This document shows, in pieces, positions 24,160-36,359 of a DNA stretch of 64,000 bases. The notes beneath the pieces are model-generated. The model was not told where the DNA came from and ran no database searches. It saw only the letters and a list, made by a program, of their open reading frames with translations. Within the stretch, counting starts at the first letter, position 1. Every line of letters starts with the position of its first letter. Source of the stretch: Garcia nutans (taxonomy: Eukaryota; Streptophyta; Magnoliopsida; Malpighiales; Euphorbiaceae); contig CANTUV010000014.1 of assembly GCA_947685225.1 (NCBI GenBank), positions 8,680,001 through 8,744,000 of the forward strand. The letters run 5' to 3'. A program made the translations under genes and the position numbers.

Positions 24160-25075
24160 AAACATAAGTCATCATATTTTTATATCATTGTAATTTTTTT
24201 AAAAAAAATTATTATTTTAGTTCCTTTTTTATGTTTTTTTATTTATATTTTATACATTTAATTTTTGTGTTTAGTTTAATTTTTTTTATTTTCTAATTCA
24301 CTTTTTGTTTTTTTATATAATATATTGAAGAAATTAGGCATTTTACCTCAAATGAGTTTTTTTTTTATATTTGTAATGCACCTTATTGTTTTTCGCTTCT
24401 ATCTTTTTTTTTCTTTCACTTTTATTTTTCTCATGCTTTTTTTTTTAAATATATATGTCCATTAATGTTTTTTGTTTCTCTTTTTCATTCTTTTTTTCTC
24501 TTTTCTTCTCTTTTTCCTTTTCTATTCATTTCGCTCTTCTTCTTCTTTCTTTTTTTTAGTTTTTATTTTTTTATTATTGTTTATTAATGTTAGTTGGTGT
24601 ATGAAATTATAAATTCTAATGTTTTTTGCAGCCGATTTCTTTGATGTTTTAATTTGTGTGTTACTTTGGTAATAAAATGATTTTAATGGGATATTGGTAT
24701 CTTTCGATAGTAATGCACTCTATACATTTGATAAAATAATTTAAAAAGAAATTTTCTTTTGTTTTATAAATATTTTCATTTATTCTTTTTCAATATGTGT
24801 TGTATGAATATTGTTATATCTTTTTTTAATTTGTGTTTATTTTATTTTAATGTCTCAGTCAATTTTATATTTGAATGTGTATATTTAATTATTTTTTAAT
24901 ATATATACAAAACATACAGAAATATATTCATAATATACACTTAATATATATATATATAATACAAAATATCTATATAACATTTTTCACAAGAGAATGATTT
25001 AGATCGCATTATGTATATATATATATATATATTAATTCTCTCAATCAACATTTATACATATATACAACATATGCA
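24160..25075. other. T-rich and AT-rich intergenic DNA, no gene seen
   Basis: Long pyrimidine runs (24160-24600) are followed by low-complexity AT DNA with (TA)n microsatellites at about 24940-24958 and 25012-25033. No element ends or coding signals were recognised. Confidence 0.5.
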
Positions 25076-25246
25076 AAATGCTAAAAGAATAGGTATTTTT
25101 TAAATTTTGACATAATATTTTCTAAAAATATAAATATTTTTTTTAAAACACAGAATGCAAAAATTAAATATTAAAAATACAAAAACTGACTAGTGTAATA
25201 TGTAAAATCTCAAAAATTTCATAATTATTTAGCCTTAACAATAATA
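25076..25246. repeat. Right-end copy of the terminal repeat seen at 26930-27100
   Basis: This stretch ends in CATAATTATTTAGCC and contains TGACTAGTGTAATATGTAAAA, matching in direct orientation the end of the array at 27040-27100. It is probably a solitary terminus of the same Mutator-like family. Confidence 0.55.
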
Positions 25247-25581
25247 AGACTTATGGTCAGTAATCTATACCCAGAAAAAATCTAATAAAAAGGACATTTT
25301 TAAATAATAAAACAACCTTCATTTTCAAGGTTCGTAATTTACATTGCAGAAGTATAAAATTCCAAATTTTAGCTAACAATGTTAAAGGAAAAATAATCCT
25401 CCCAAAATTCAATAGAATGAAGTCTTGAACAAGCTTAAGAAGCCAGATACCATAAAAAAAAAATAAGTAAAACTCTAACTAATAATCAAAGAAAAACTCT
25501 ACAACGAAAATGATATGTTTTTTTGGCAAGACAATAACTTCTTAGAGGATGGCAAAGAGAGAGGAGAGAGTAACCATTGTT

Positions 25582-27100
25582 AGTCAGCTACTTTGATATT
25601 ATAAAATAATTTTTTTACACTTCATTTATATATATTTATCTTTGTTATTTATTAAGTTTATTTTATGTTTAATTTTATTTTATATATAGATTGTCTGCAA
25701 AATAATAAAAGATATTATTCGTATTATTTAAAATTATTTTTTAGTAATATTTATAAAATTAAAATAAATGATATATATGGATTGTCTGTAAAATAATAAA
25801 AGATATTATTCGTATTGTTTAAAATTATTTTTTAATAATATCTATAAAATTAAAATAAATTATGTATAAAAAATATAAATAAAAATAAAAATAAATATGA
25901 CTTAACAAATAACAAAGAAAAATATGAATAAAGGAAATTAAATATAACATATTTTCTTTTGCATATTACACTAGTCAGTCCTTATATTTTTAAGATTTAA
26001 TTTTTGCATCCCTGTATTTTTAGAAATTAAACTGTTTAGTTCTTTTATCAATATTTTTATCCTAAAATTATTAGTCAATTACTTTGACATTATAAAATAA
26101 CTTTTTTACACTTTCTTTATATATATTTATCTTTGTTATTTATTAAGTTTATTTCATGTTTAATTTTATTTTATATATAGATCGTCTACAAAATAATAAA
26201 AGATATTATTTATATTATTTGAAATTATTTTTTTAGTAATATCTATAAAATTAAAATAAATGATATATATGGATTGTCTGCAAAATAATAAAAGATATTA
26301 TTTGTATTGTTTAAAATTATTTTTAATAATATTTATAAAATTAAAATAAATTATGTATAAAAAATATAAATAAAATTAAAAATAAACATGACTTAACAAA
26401 TAACAAAGAAAAAAATATATAAAGAAAATTAAACATGACATAATTTCTTTTGCATATTACACTAGTCAGTTTCTATATTTTTAACATCTAATTTTTGCAT
26501 TCCTGTGTTTTTAGAAATTAAATTGTTTAGTCTTTTTGTTAATATTTTTATCCTAAAATTATTAGTTAACTACTTTGATATTATAAAATAACTTTTTTTG
26601 TACTTTCTTTATATATATTTATCTTTGTTATTTATTAAATTTATTTCATGTTTAATTTTATTTTATATATAGATCGTCTGCAAAATAATAAAAGATATTA
26701 TTCATATTATTTAAAATTATTTTTTTAGTAATATCTATAAAATTAAAATAAATTATATATATGGATTGTCTGTAAAATAATAAAAGATATTATTCGTATT
26801 ATTTAAAATTATTTTTTAATAATATTTATAAAATTAAATAAATTATGTGTAAAAAATATAAATAAAAAAAATAAACATAACTTAACAAATAACAAATGAA
26901 AATATATATAAAGGAAAAGCAAAGAAATCATTTTATAATATCAAAGTAGTTTACTAATATTTTTAGGATGAAAATATTAACAGAATGATTAAATAGTTTA
27001 ATTTTTGAAAACAGGGGATGAAAAAATTAGATATTAAAAATATAGAGAGTGACTAGTGTAATATGTAAAACTTTAGAGACTTTATAATTATTTAGCCTTT
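25582..27100. repeat. 491-bp tandem triplication ending in an inverted terminus
   Basis: Three direct units (starting near 25582, 26073 and 26564) repeat at a 491-bp period, anchored on CTACTTTGATATTATAAAAT. Each unit has two sub-copies of GATTGTCTGCAAAATAATAA about 105 bp apart. At 26930-26960 the array meets the reverse complement of its own anchor. It then runs into a terminus (GACTAGTGTAATATGT ... TTATTTAGCC) that is the inverse of the segment inside each unit. It looks like a Mutator-like element whose terminal part was amplified in tandem. Confidence 0.7.
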
Positions 27101-27109
27101 TGTTAATGA

Positions 27110-28380
27110 GGATTACAATACCGACTATTTTTCCCTTTTTCTTATTTTTTATTTTAGTTTGCTGTGAATATGATAATAAAAATTGATATTTTTTTATTGG
27201 AATGCCAATTAGGGTCACACTATCTCTAATTTTTATAAATGCATTATCAAAAATTAACAACCCTTTTTTCACCACAAAATTCAAAATTATAGTGCATGCT
27301 AACTCTTTTCTTGAAATTTCTTGGTTAAATGTAAAATTTTCAAATTGAACATTTTCATCATTTTCTTTCTCTAAAACAATTTGTTTCTACCTCTCTAAAA
27401 CATTAGGCAATAGTTTTTTTTTTTACATTTTTCTATATAATTATGCAAAGACTTTATATCACTTTTATTATTTGCTTTGAGATTTGACTTACAATAATTA
27501 CAAATTGCTCAATCTTTCCTATTATGATTAACTTTTTCAAAGTGTTCCCAATAGAAGAGGTTAGCTTTTTTTTTAGGGACAAATAAAAAAAGGCTAAAAA
27601 AACTAAATTAATTTTTAAAAATACAATAGTTTAAAAAGAATTACAAAAATACGATAAAAGGTTTCTTATTTTACAAAAGTACGTAAGGGACCAATTAACT
27701 TTTGAAATGAGGGAATGAACTTCTTACCCTTATATCTCAATCTCTCCTATTATCCTACCAAATACTTTTATTTTAATTAATTTTTTCAAAAACATGATTG
27801 TTAGTTATTTAAAATTAATAATAAAACAGCTTTTGTGTGTTAAAAATATATATTTATAGATATTTATATATGCATTTTTATATTTTCAATTTGAATATAA
27901 TTATATTCATACACATATAATAATAAAATTAAATATTATAATTTTTTATCAAATTTTTTCTATTAAATTGATAATATTTTTTATTAATGATGTCATGTTA
28001 TATATAAATGATTCATGAGTTGACTAAAAAATAATCTTTTATTTTATTATATAATTTTTGTCTGACTCTAGTGATATTAAAATATAAAAATTTTATAAAA
28101 ATTTTGAAACCTTACAATATAATATATATAATTTTATTTTGTTTAAACTTAAATTTTAAAGTATCCAGAATATTTATTTATATTTTATACTTATAACTTT
28201 TTAAACATTTTTTTTAGCATGAAATATCAATTAATTGGTAAAAAAATGTCATTTGAATTCCAATAATAGTTTTAACTATTTATTTTCACGTATTAAGCCT
28301 TATTTAGTTAGCCTTCTAATAATTCAACTTAAATTTAGCATCTAATTTTTTTCATTTTGCCAGATGAACAATTAAAAAAA
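27110..28380. other. AT-rich intergenic DNA, no gene seen
   Basis: No coding frame, terminal repeats or tandem structure was recognised in this stretch. Confidence 0.5.
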
Positions 28381-28384
28381 TCAG

Positions 28385-29330
28385 GGGCTAATTAATAATC
28401 AGTAACATATATCTATATATATTTATATATATCTGCATATACTATTATTCAGTTAAAGTATATATAACATATACATATATTTATTCGCATATACTATTTT
28501 TTTAGTTAAAGTTTTTGTAATATATGCTCACATATACTTATAAATATCATTATTCAATAAAAGTATATGTAACATATCCCTAAATATATCCACATACATA
28601 ATTTTTTAATTAAAATATATGTAATATATACCCACATATACCTACAAATAACATTATTTAATTAAAGTATATATAATACATACCTAAATATATCCACATA
28701 TATCATTCTTTAATTAAAGTATATGTAACATATACCTACATATAGTTACAAATAATATTATTTAATTAAAATATATGTAGCATATACCTATATATATTTC
28801 CATATATCATTCTTTAGTTAAAGTATGTATCTTATATCCATACATATCATCATTTAGTTAAATTATATGTAATATATATCTACATATATCTATAAATATC
28901 ATTATTCAGTTAAAGTATATGTAACATATAAATATATATATCCACATATATCATTCTTTAGTTAAAACATATATAACATATACTCATATATACCTATAAA
29001 AATCATTATTCAATTAAAATATTTGTAACATATATTCTCATATACTTATAAATACCATTATTCAATTAAAGTGTATGTAACATATACCCACATATACTTA
29101 TAAATAATATTATTTAAGTAAAGTTATGTAGCATATACCTACATATATCTTCATATATAATTCTTTAGTTAAAGTATATATAACATATATCCAGATATAC
29201 CTACAAATATCATTATTCAATTAAAGTATATATAACATATATATATATATCCACATATATCATTCTTTAGATAAAGCATATGTAACATATACTTATACAT
29301 ACCTACAAATATCATTATTTAGTTAAAGGA
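28385..29330. repeat. Minisatellite of ~52-bp units
   Basis: Roughly 18 diverged units are built on (A/T)GTTAAAGTATATGTAACATATAC. Unit starts fall at about 28453, 28504, 28556, 28610, 28663, 28715, 28767 and 28817. Alternate units tend to carry CCACATATATCATTCTTT or CTACAAATATCATTATTC, giving a dimeric period near 104 bp. Confidence 0.8.
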
Positions 29331-30240
29331 GTGAGCACGATTTGGAACAATTCAAAAATTGAGAAATCTCTAAAACCGAACCAAATATTAGAGATTTTCA
29401 AAATACTATCTTCAAAATTGCTCCAAAACTAAAAAAAATTGCTGCATTGTTTTGCTCTATTTTTAAAAAAAAAATCAGTTCGGAGTTTCAGATATTTAAA
29501 GATTTAACTTTATTTTATAAACTTTTTAATTAATAATGAATTAAAATTATTACATAATAAAATAATCCATTACATATATAATAAAATCATTACAAATATT
29601 CAACATTCAATATCCATAATATATAATATAATAGGAATGACAAATTGAATATATTACATAACATAATATAAAAAATAATTATTATACATCTTATAAAATT
29701 TTAACAATTTATCATACTTATATCTAAATTAGTATTTATATTATTTTTTAAAAAATTCATAATTTATTTATTTTCACAATCACTAGTATTATTAGTTATT
29801 GTTTATGTTTGTATATATCATTTTTATTAAAAATTATTATTATTATTATAAAGAATTATTTAGTATCAATTATTTATATAAACATGTTGAATACCAATTT
29901 AATTTAAAATATTTAGTTAATAATTTATTAATACTTTAAGTTTTTAAATTTAATTTATATTTTATTAATTTAATAATATTGTAAAATATGTAAATCAATA
30001 TTGATTAGCTAATAAATTAAAATATACATATAACTATTAATTATTCTTATATTTATATTTATATTTTTTTGTTAAATTAGAAAATTACTAAAATTTAGTT
30101 ATATATAATATTAAATATTAAGTAATAAATTAATATAATTTTATATTATGAGTTGTAAAATTTCCTCAAAAAATTTCATTTTCAAACTTAACTAAAAAAA
30201 AAAACTTTTAGCCAACCTTGGTGGCAATCTCAGACAATTG
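29330..30240. repeat. Degenerate dispersed repeat, related to 39596-39770
   Basis: The stretch opens with GTGAGCACGATTTGGAAC, which looks like the end of a hAT-type element. At 29645-29735 it has a ~95-bp segment present inverted at 39596-39695, and at 29777-29830 a ~55-bp segment present in direct orientation at 39700-39755. No right terminus was identified and nothing codes for protein. Confidence 0.45.
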
Positions 30241-30721
30241 CTCACTGTAGCAATGGAAGAAGCAGAGTATATAAATGGCGTATTTTTGCAAAAAATTAAA
30301 AAGTATAAAATTGAAAAGTTAAAAAGTTAAAATTGAAAAGAAAAAAGTTAGAGTAATAAAATTAAAAATAAAATTTAAAACATAGAATATAGTGTAATTT
30401 TCTCTTTTTTTAATCAATCAATGATGTTTGTGGATTACTATTAATGGGCTTAGAAATTAGTTTTTGGGTTGGCATAATACTAGCTATGATAGGTGTTTTG
30501 AAAATATTATTTTCAGATAATGGGGAAACAATACTATAATTTCTGCAACTATAATGATGTTATACTATATATGTAGTATTTAGCATATATATATATATAT
30601 ATCTCGTATGAAATATAATATATATACTACATAGTATATAATGTATACATATACTATATATAATATACAATACAAAGTATATATATATTATAGCACATAC
30701 ATATACTGCATATAATATATA

Positions 30722-31928
30722 GGGTTAATTACCAAAAAAAAAGTGAATTTTGGCAATTTTTTCAATTTTATCATAAACTTTCTAAAATGCCAAAATAGTG
30801 CATAAACTATAAATTTTATTTCATTTTTATTATAATCGAAAAAACCAATCTGAACTGTAAAATTATTAAGATGCCAATTTTTGTTGCTAAATTGGATTGC
30901 TGAAATAGACAAAAGAAAAGGTTCATTAAAAAAATGCATGAACTTTTCAAAAATATCAAAATAGTGCATGAACCATATATTTATTCTCAAATATTTTATT
31001 TTTATTGAGAGATATTATATTACCAGGTAAAATATTGATGTGTCGATTTTTGTGAATTATCTAAGTTGAAAAATTTTACTAGCATATTGTATTGTATTTC
31101 TTCAAAAATAATTCTCAAATTCTAAAATTTAAAAAAATCAAGAACTTAGTTTTTCAATTCAAAGTGTTAAGTAAAAATATGAACGCCATTATACAAAGTT
31201 ACAAAATCAACTCTAAAATCACAAAATTAACTTAAGATTAACTTCTTTTTTTCTTTGAAGAAAATGATTAACTTCTTAATAACCTACTACTAAAGTCATA
31301 TTCAAAACAACTTGAAAGTAAAATACCAATTATATAAAGAAAAATACACTCAAATTCAATTTTAATAATGAAAAAAAGGATACATTAACTAAAACTCATT
31401 ATTAAAATTTATTTTTTAAAAAAAATTATTTTTGTTAAAGCGAAAACTCACATCACATTTGCTTGAAAATGCAGGGTTCTTGATTTGCTTTCCTCAATTT
31501 GGGGCCTATTTTTAAAAGAAATATAATACAATATATTATTAATATTTTTCAACTAAGATAATTTATAAAAATCGATATATCAACATTTTATCAGGTAAAA
31601 AAAACTTTCTTTATAAAATATAAAAGATTCGAAACGAAATATATAGTTAATGCACTATTTTGATGTTTTTTAAAAAAATTCATGGTACAAATGAAAAATA
31701 TGTTAAAATTCTTGCATTTTTTTATAATTAAATTATTTTTTGTCCACCTTAGCAATCCATGTTATCAACAAAACCAAATACATCAGCAACTTTATAAGTC
31801 AAATTGGTGTTCCAAGTAAATATCACAAAATTAAAATAAAATTCATAGTTAATACACTATTTTGACATTTTTAAAAAAATTATGATAAAATTGAAAAAAG
31901 GCTAAAGTTTTTTTTTTGTAATTAACCC
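30722..31928. mobile_element. Mutator-type foldback element, 1.2 kb
   Basis: The ends are GGGTTAATTAC and its inverse GTAATTAACCC, flanked by a 9-bp duplication TAATATATA (30713-30721 and 31929-31937). Inverted similarity continues inwards through CAATTTTATCATAA and CAAAATAGTG; each arm carries a second subterminal copy of a CAAAATAGTGCAT-like motif. The flanks are AT-repeats, so the duplication is less decisive than its length suggests. No coding capacity. Confidence 0.7.
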
Positions 31929-31939
31929 TAATATATAGT

Positions 31940-33110
31940 ATATAAATATATTATATATATAATATCAATTATTTTGACTATATAGATATATTATTATTTT
32001 TACTATATACATATAGTGAAAATAATATGTATATAGTTTATAGTACATATAGTATATTATACTATATATAGTATATAGTGTATATATATACTACATAATG
32101 AAAATAATTGACATATATATATATTATATGGATGATGTTACATAATTATTTTTATAGTATTAACCAATTGCATTCTATACAATATATAATTGGTCTTATA
32201 TAATATATTATATTTATATATCAATTGTATTATATATACAATTTATAATTTTTTACAGTAATTATATAATATGAACCATATGTATCAATTAAAGACACAT
32301 AAATTATATTTGTTATTTATATATTATATTTAGTTTTGAGTTTAAATAATAATAAGGTTATTGAGGTCAAAGTTCTACAACAACAACTTAAATATTTCTA
32401 ATTAAATATAAATGGGTAGGGTACTCACTACTCTAAGTTATGAATCCAATCATATCATGGTTAGTATTTTTACTATTTATACTCATCCCAAATTCATTTA
32501 TATATTACGCAAATCCTATATGACTGGGTCTTATCAAGTTTGATACCCGAAATTACATGACCTATTGCTACCCTTAACCCATTTCTACACTCAATTGAAT
32601 TGGGCTCGTCTATCTACAATGATAATCTGCTTGTAGCACTGCACTTGTTTATCCACAACTTATGCTCTATGTAATATTATAGTTTTTTTCTTAGTTCTAG
32701 TTTTCTTGGGCCATGACCATAGTTTCAAAGAACTTAGGTCACTATTACATCCATTTTTTGATGGGCTTGTACAATTTGAATCTTAGAGACCATTGGTACA
32801 TTAATTTATAGGTTCAAAATCATCAAAGGTTAAGTCATTTAGACTATGATACTATATTGAAATTGCATGGGCTTCCATGGACTTTCAATAGCCTACGCTT
32901 GTTGGCTTGTTGACATATTGGAAGTGTTAAACTTTTCTTAAGAATCTCTCCATATGTATATATGTATTCATTTTATTATCTTTATTTTTTTCACTGTGGA
33001 TTAATTACTCCATCATACTCTAGTGTTTTCCTTTAAGCAAAACTGGGTTGGATTTTCTCTTTTTTATCTTAGTTGTTGCTTGAACATTATTTTTAAGACA
33101 TTTACAAAAC
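31940..33110. other. Intergenic DNA, no gene seen
   Basis: (TA)n-rich DNA to about 32340 is followed by more complex sequence (32340-33110) that resembles decayed retrotransposon DNA but shows no identifiable domain or repeat partner in this window. Confidence 0.4.
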
Positions 33111-33115
33111 TATCT

Positions 33116-33516
33116 TATTACAGGCTTTTTCTCAGGTATAGTCCTAGCTCCTGTAGTTCAGGCTCGGGTATAGTTGCTGTTGTTACTCTTCTACCTGCAA
33201 GACAAGAGAGAAGGGGGAATAGGCTCCACAGGAAGGCTCCAATGCCTAAGTCAGAAGTCAGTTGCTCTGAGTAAAAGAGAGTAAGATAGAGAAAGTAAGG
33301 GGATTCTTTACCTGTGGGTGTTAATCTCCTATTTATAGTTGATGCGGGGGATAAGGTCTGACCCATGTCAGCATAATTTATAGAGGCATTATCTGCTGGA
33401 TATTTAGAGCTCAGTGAGACTGGAATACCCAGAACTGAGGTTTGTTATACTGCAGATAACCCGATAATGAGGAAGACCGGACGATAAATGAGTTCGGTAA
33501 AATGAGGGTAGCATCA
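33116..33516 (-). repeat. 3' LTR (left) of the 5.7-kb element
   Basis: 401 bp, ending GGTAGCATCA; it aligns with 38399-38800 along its whole length with scattered substitutions. A minus-strand TATA box lies at 33330-33339. Confidence 0.85.
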
Positions 33517-34119
33517 GTAGTCCCTCTCAAGTCATTTGACATTTATGTCAAGACTTAATCATGTATATGAGCTCGAAAGAGCTCGATAGAAAATGTATGT
33601 ATTGAATCATGAAATAGATGTTGTATGACAATGTGCAGAGCTCAAGCACAAGACTCGGAATGAGAGCTCGGTAAGTGAGAGCATTATCACTATTCCTCCG
33701 TTGGTCTTTTGACATTTATGTCAAACTAAGACTTGTGACTGCGAGAAAGCAAGTCATACATGGGAACTCGAGCGAGCTCAAGTGAAAATATTAAATCATC
33801 ATGTAAATGAGACTATTATGATAAATACAGCAGTCACATATGAAGATTGACTAGCGAGCTTGAAAAAAGATGAACTATTAATACGATATTTATGTCATAT
33901 TAAGAACAGTATTTTAGAGGAATGAAGTTGAGCTCGGTGTAAGCTGCAAAGAAACTAAAATGTTTAAAATGGAACTACGAATGAATCTTAATATAAAATT
34001 TAAAAAAAAAACATGACGAGCTTGGTTAAAGAGAGAAAGCTCGGGAAAAAGGGCTTAAGCTTGAGGGGTAGTGGGTAGTGCCACTAGTCCCTCTGGAGAA
34101 GTCTTGGCATTCATGCCAA
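33507..34119 (-). repeat. Iterated palindrome and purine-tract modules (three left copies)
   Basis: Palindromes TTGACATTTATGTCAA at 33536-33551 and 33709-33724 and TTGGCATTCATGCCAA at 34104-34119 each lie next to a purine tract (minus strand GAGAGGGAC, GGAGGAATA, AGAGGGACT) and an LTR-edge-like sequence. The first module is the actual boundary with the 3' LTR. A fourth copy lies at 37165-37211. Confidence 0.65.
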
Positions 34120-34256
34120 GTAGAAGTAAAAATAGCTCAAAAAGAACACACGTCACTCAAAGGTGAGGCGACTCCTCAAGTTGAGTAGAAATCATAAAAG
34201 ACGTAACAGACACGGCATTAATGAGAGGTGTCGGTTCATATGGTCAAGATCTCCTC

Positions 34257-34265
34257 TATAAATAG
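34257..34265 (+). promoter_or_regulatory. TATA box for the antisense gene
   Basis: TATAAATAG on the plus strand lies 157 nt before the first ATG of the gag-like ORF at 34414, the expected spacing for a TATA-driven promoter plus a ~120-nt leader. Confidence 0.55.
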
Positions 34266-34413
34266 AGGGATCGACAGCGACATTTACCACACAACAAGAA
34301 TGAGTGTAGCTCGGATCGTCTGATTTACTAGGTGAAAGATTGAAAGCTCAGGGACAGAGGTCAGTTTGAAATTCAGTTTTAAAGTTTTTTTAGTTAAATT
34401 TTTAGTAGCAAAT

Positions 34414-36357
34414 ATGGTGCAAGCGATAGTTAGTTCAACTCTGCCTAAGAAAGCAGAAGAGATGGGCTCTCCGAGCAATGTGGATGAGGGGACTCATCAT
34501 GAGAAAAGAGCTCGGGATGAAGTTGGGTAGGCCATGACCGAGCATACCAAGCAAAATGGTAGGCCTCTTAGACTTATTTATGAGGAGGAAGAAGAGGATA
34601 CAGTCGAAGTACCAGTGAATCTGAGCTCAGAGAAAGCTTGAGTAAGGGACATTCGATCCTCAGTGATAGAGACAGACTTGGTGAGGATCTGAAAGAAATA
34701 TCAAATACCAGAAAAATACAAGATGCTCGTTCTTGGGGAGGATGTCTGAGCATATGATACACTGCCAGAAAATCAACTGACTATTTTTAAAGAGGATTTA
34801 AGATCAGGAGTGAGGTTTCCTCTATGCTCCTTCCCTCAGGCTTTCCTAAACTATCATAGGATAGCTCCTAGTCAACTCAGCCCTAATGCTTGGCATACCA
34901 TCACAGGGTTTAAAATTCTGTGTGGGTTGCTTGGAGTGGTGCCTACTCCTCGAGTGTTGAATGCTTTCAGCGTGCTCAGAATACACTCGGGAGAAGATAA
35001 AGATTTTCTATACTTACAAGGCCAGTCTAGGCTCGCTATATTCAAAGGAAAATCGGACTCAATCAAAGCCTGGAAAGATCGATTCTTTATTTTGGAATAC
35101 GAGGAACTTGGCTGCCAAAATATTTGGTATGTCAATCCTAGTGGTGAACAAGTGACTAGAATGAAACTCAACAGGGACAAGTTCGCAACATTTATAACTA
35201 ATGAGCAAGATATTCTGAGAGAGAAGAGACCCTTAGGAGGGCTTCGAAATAAATTCAACCAGAAGGCCGAGCAGGTATGTCATGCTTTAATTACCTTTTA
35301 TTTTATTTACTGGTAGCAAGTAGGTACTAAGTTTTTTGCTCGATGAAGTAGGGATGGGCTCGATATCGGCCAGTGGGGAGCTAAAAAGATTGGCCTAGAG
35401 AGAGGCCAGAAAGGAGGCTTGTAAAAAGGCTAGGACAGCTTGCGAGCAACCGAGTGAGCAAGCTGCTGGAACCAGTTCCGTTCGAGAGGAAGAGCCCATA
35501 TTGGACTTGACCCTTCCCACAGAGATAACACCAGAAATTAAAGAAACTAAGAAAATATCATAACACCCAATTGATAGAAGGATGGAGGAGACCCCTCATC
35601 AGAGTGGAGCGGAGCAAACCCTACACAGAGAGAAATAGAGAAACCACTAGCTGCCGTTACAGCATGGTTCAGCTAGTGAAGGCTGTAAATGAGAAATTGG
35701 CAGGCTCGCACAAAACAACATACTCCTTGCTAGACCCCGGGCCTTAAAAAGTGCTCAAACAGAAATACAAAGCCATCCTAAAAGAAAGGCGCGAGAATAC
35801 ACTAAAAAGCTTAGAAGAAGTGGCAAAAGAGATGGTAACAATGTCTCACATACACCATTGAGGACCAAGTGATGGGTATGATGGCCAAAATTGACCAAAT
35901 GATCAAGGACTTCAATGAAGAGAAAATAAAAAAAAATGAGCTAGAAGAATCCTTGAAGGCCAAAGATGAAGAGCTAAAGCAAGTTTTCGAAGCTTTGAGG
36001 AAGAAAACAGATAAGCGTAGCTCGGCCAAGGAAACTATAAGGGCCAAGAGCCACGAGTTGTGCTCGGCCAAGGAAGCTCTAAAAACCAAGGATGGTGAGC
36101 GTCGTCTAGCAGAGGATATCTTTAAAGCTGTACAACAAGGGTTGGCTGTCGAGTAAGCGAGAAGCGACAGGCGCTATGCTAGGGGTGTCTATGCTTACCA
36201 AAAAGTTGTGTCAGATAGGCTGAAGAGAGACAACCCAGACATAGACTTGTCTTGGATGATGGAGATCGACATTGACTAGCTAGTAACCGAGCATGAGACA
36301 GATGATGATGAGGATGAAGAAGAAGACGAGAGCTTAGATTAGGAGGACGAGGTCTAA
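34414..36357 (+). pseudogene. Antisense gene of the LTR element, 'putative gypsy type transposon' family
   Basis: The frame starts MVQAIVSSTLPKKAEEMG and is interrupted by several nonsense codons. The stretch 34810-35274 carries VRFPLCSFPQAFLNYH and APSQLSPNAWHTITGFKILC, which I recognise as the plant family Pfam names 'putative gypsy type transposon' (PF04195). At 35274/35275 a donor CAG|GTATGT interrupts the frame; reading resumes near 35350 (MGSISASGELKRLA), so a short intron is likely. A coiled coil (35869-36156, Lys/Glu-rich heptads) and a C-terminal acidic tail (DDDEDEEEDESLD) follow, ending with TAA at 36355-36357. The molecular role of this protein is not known to me. It runs opposite to the LTR promoter. 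Confidence 0.7.
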
Positions 36358-36359
36358 GA

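Noticed and set aside
28385..29330. Regular repeats resembling a CRISPR array
   Set aside because: Units are diverged and directly adjacent with no unique spacers, in plant nuclear DNA; this is a minisatellite.
34872..35258. 128-residue open frame on the minus strand
   Set aside because: It is the exact complement of the PF04195-like coding region on the plus strand, which has the recognisable protein; the minus frame resembles nothing known to me.
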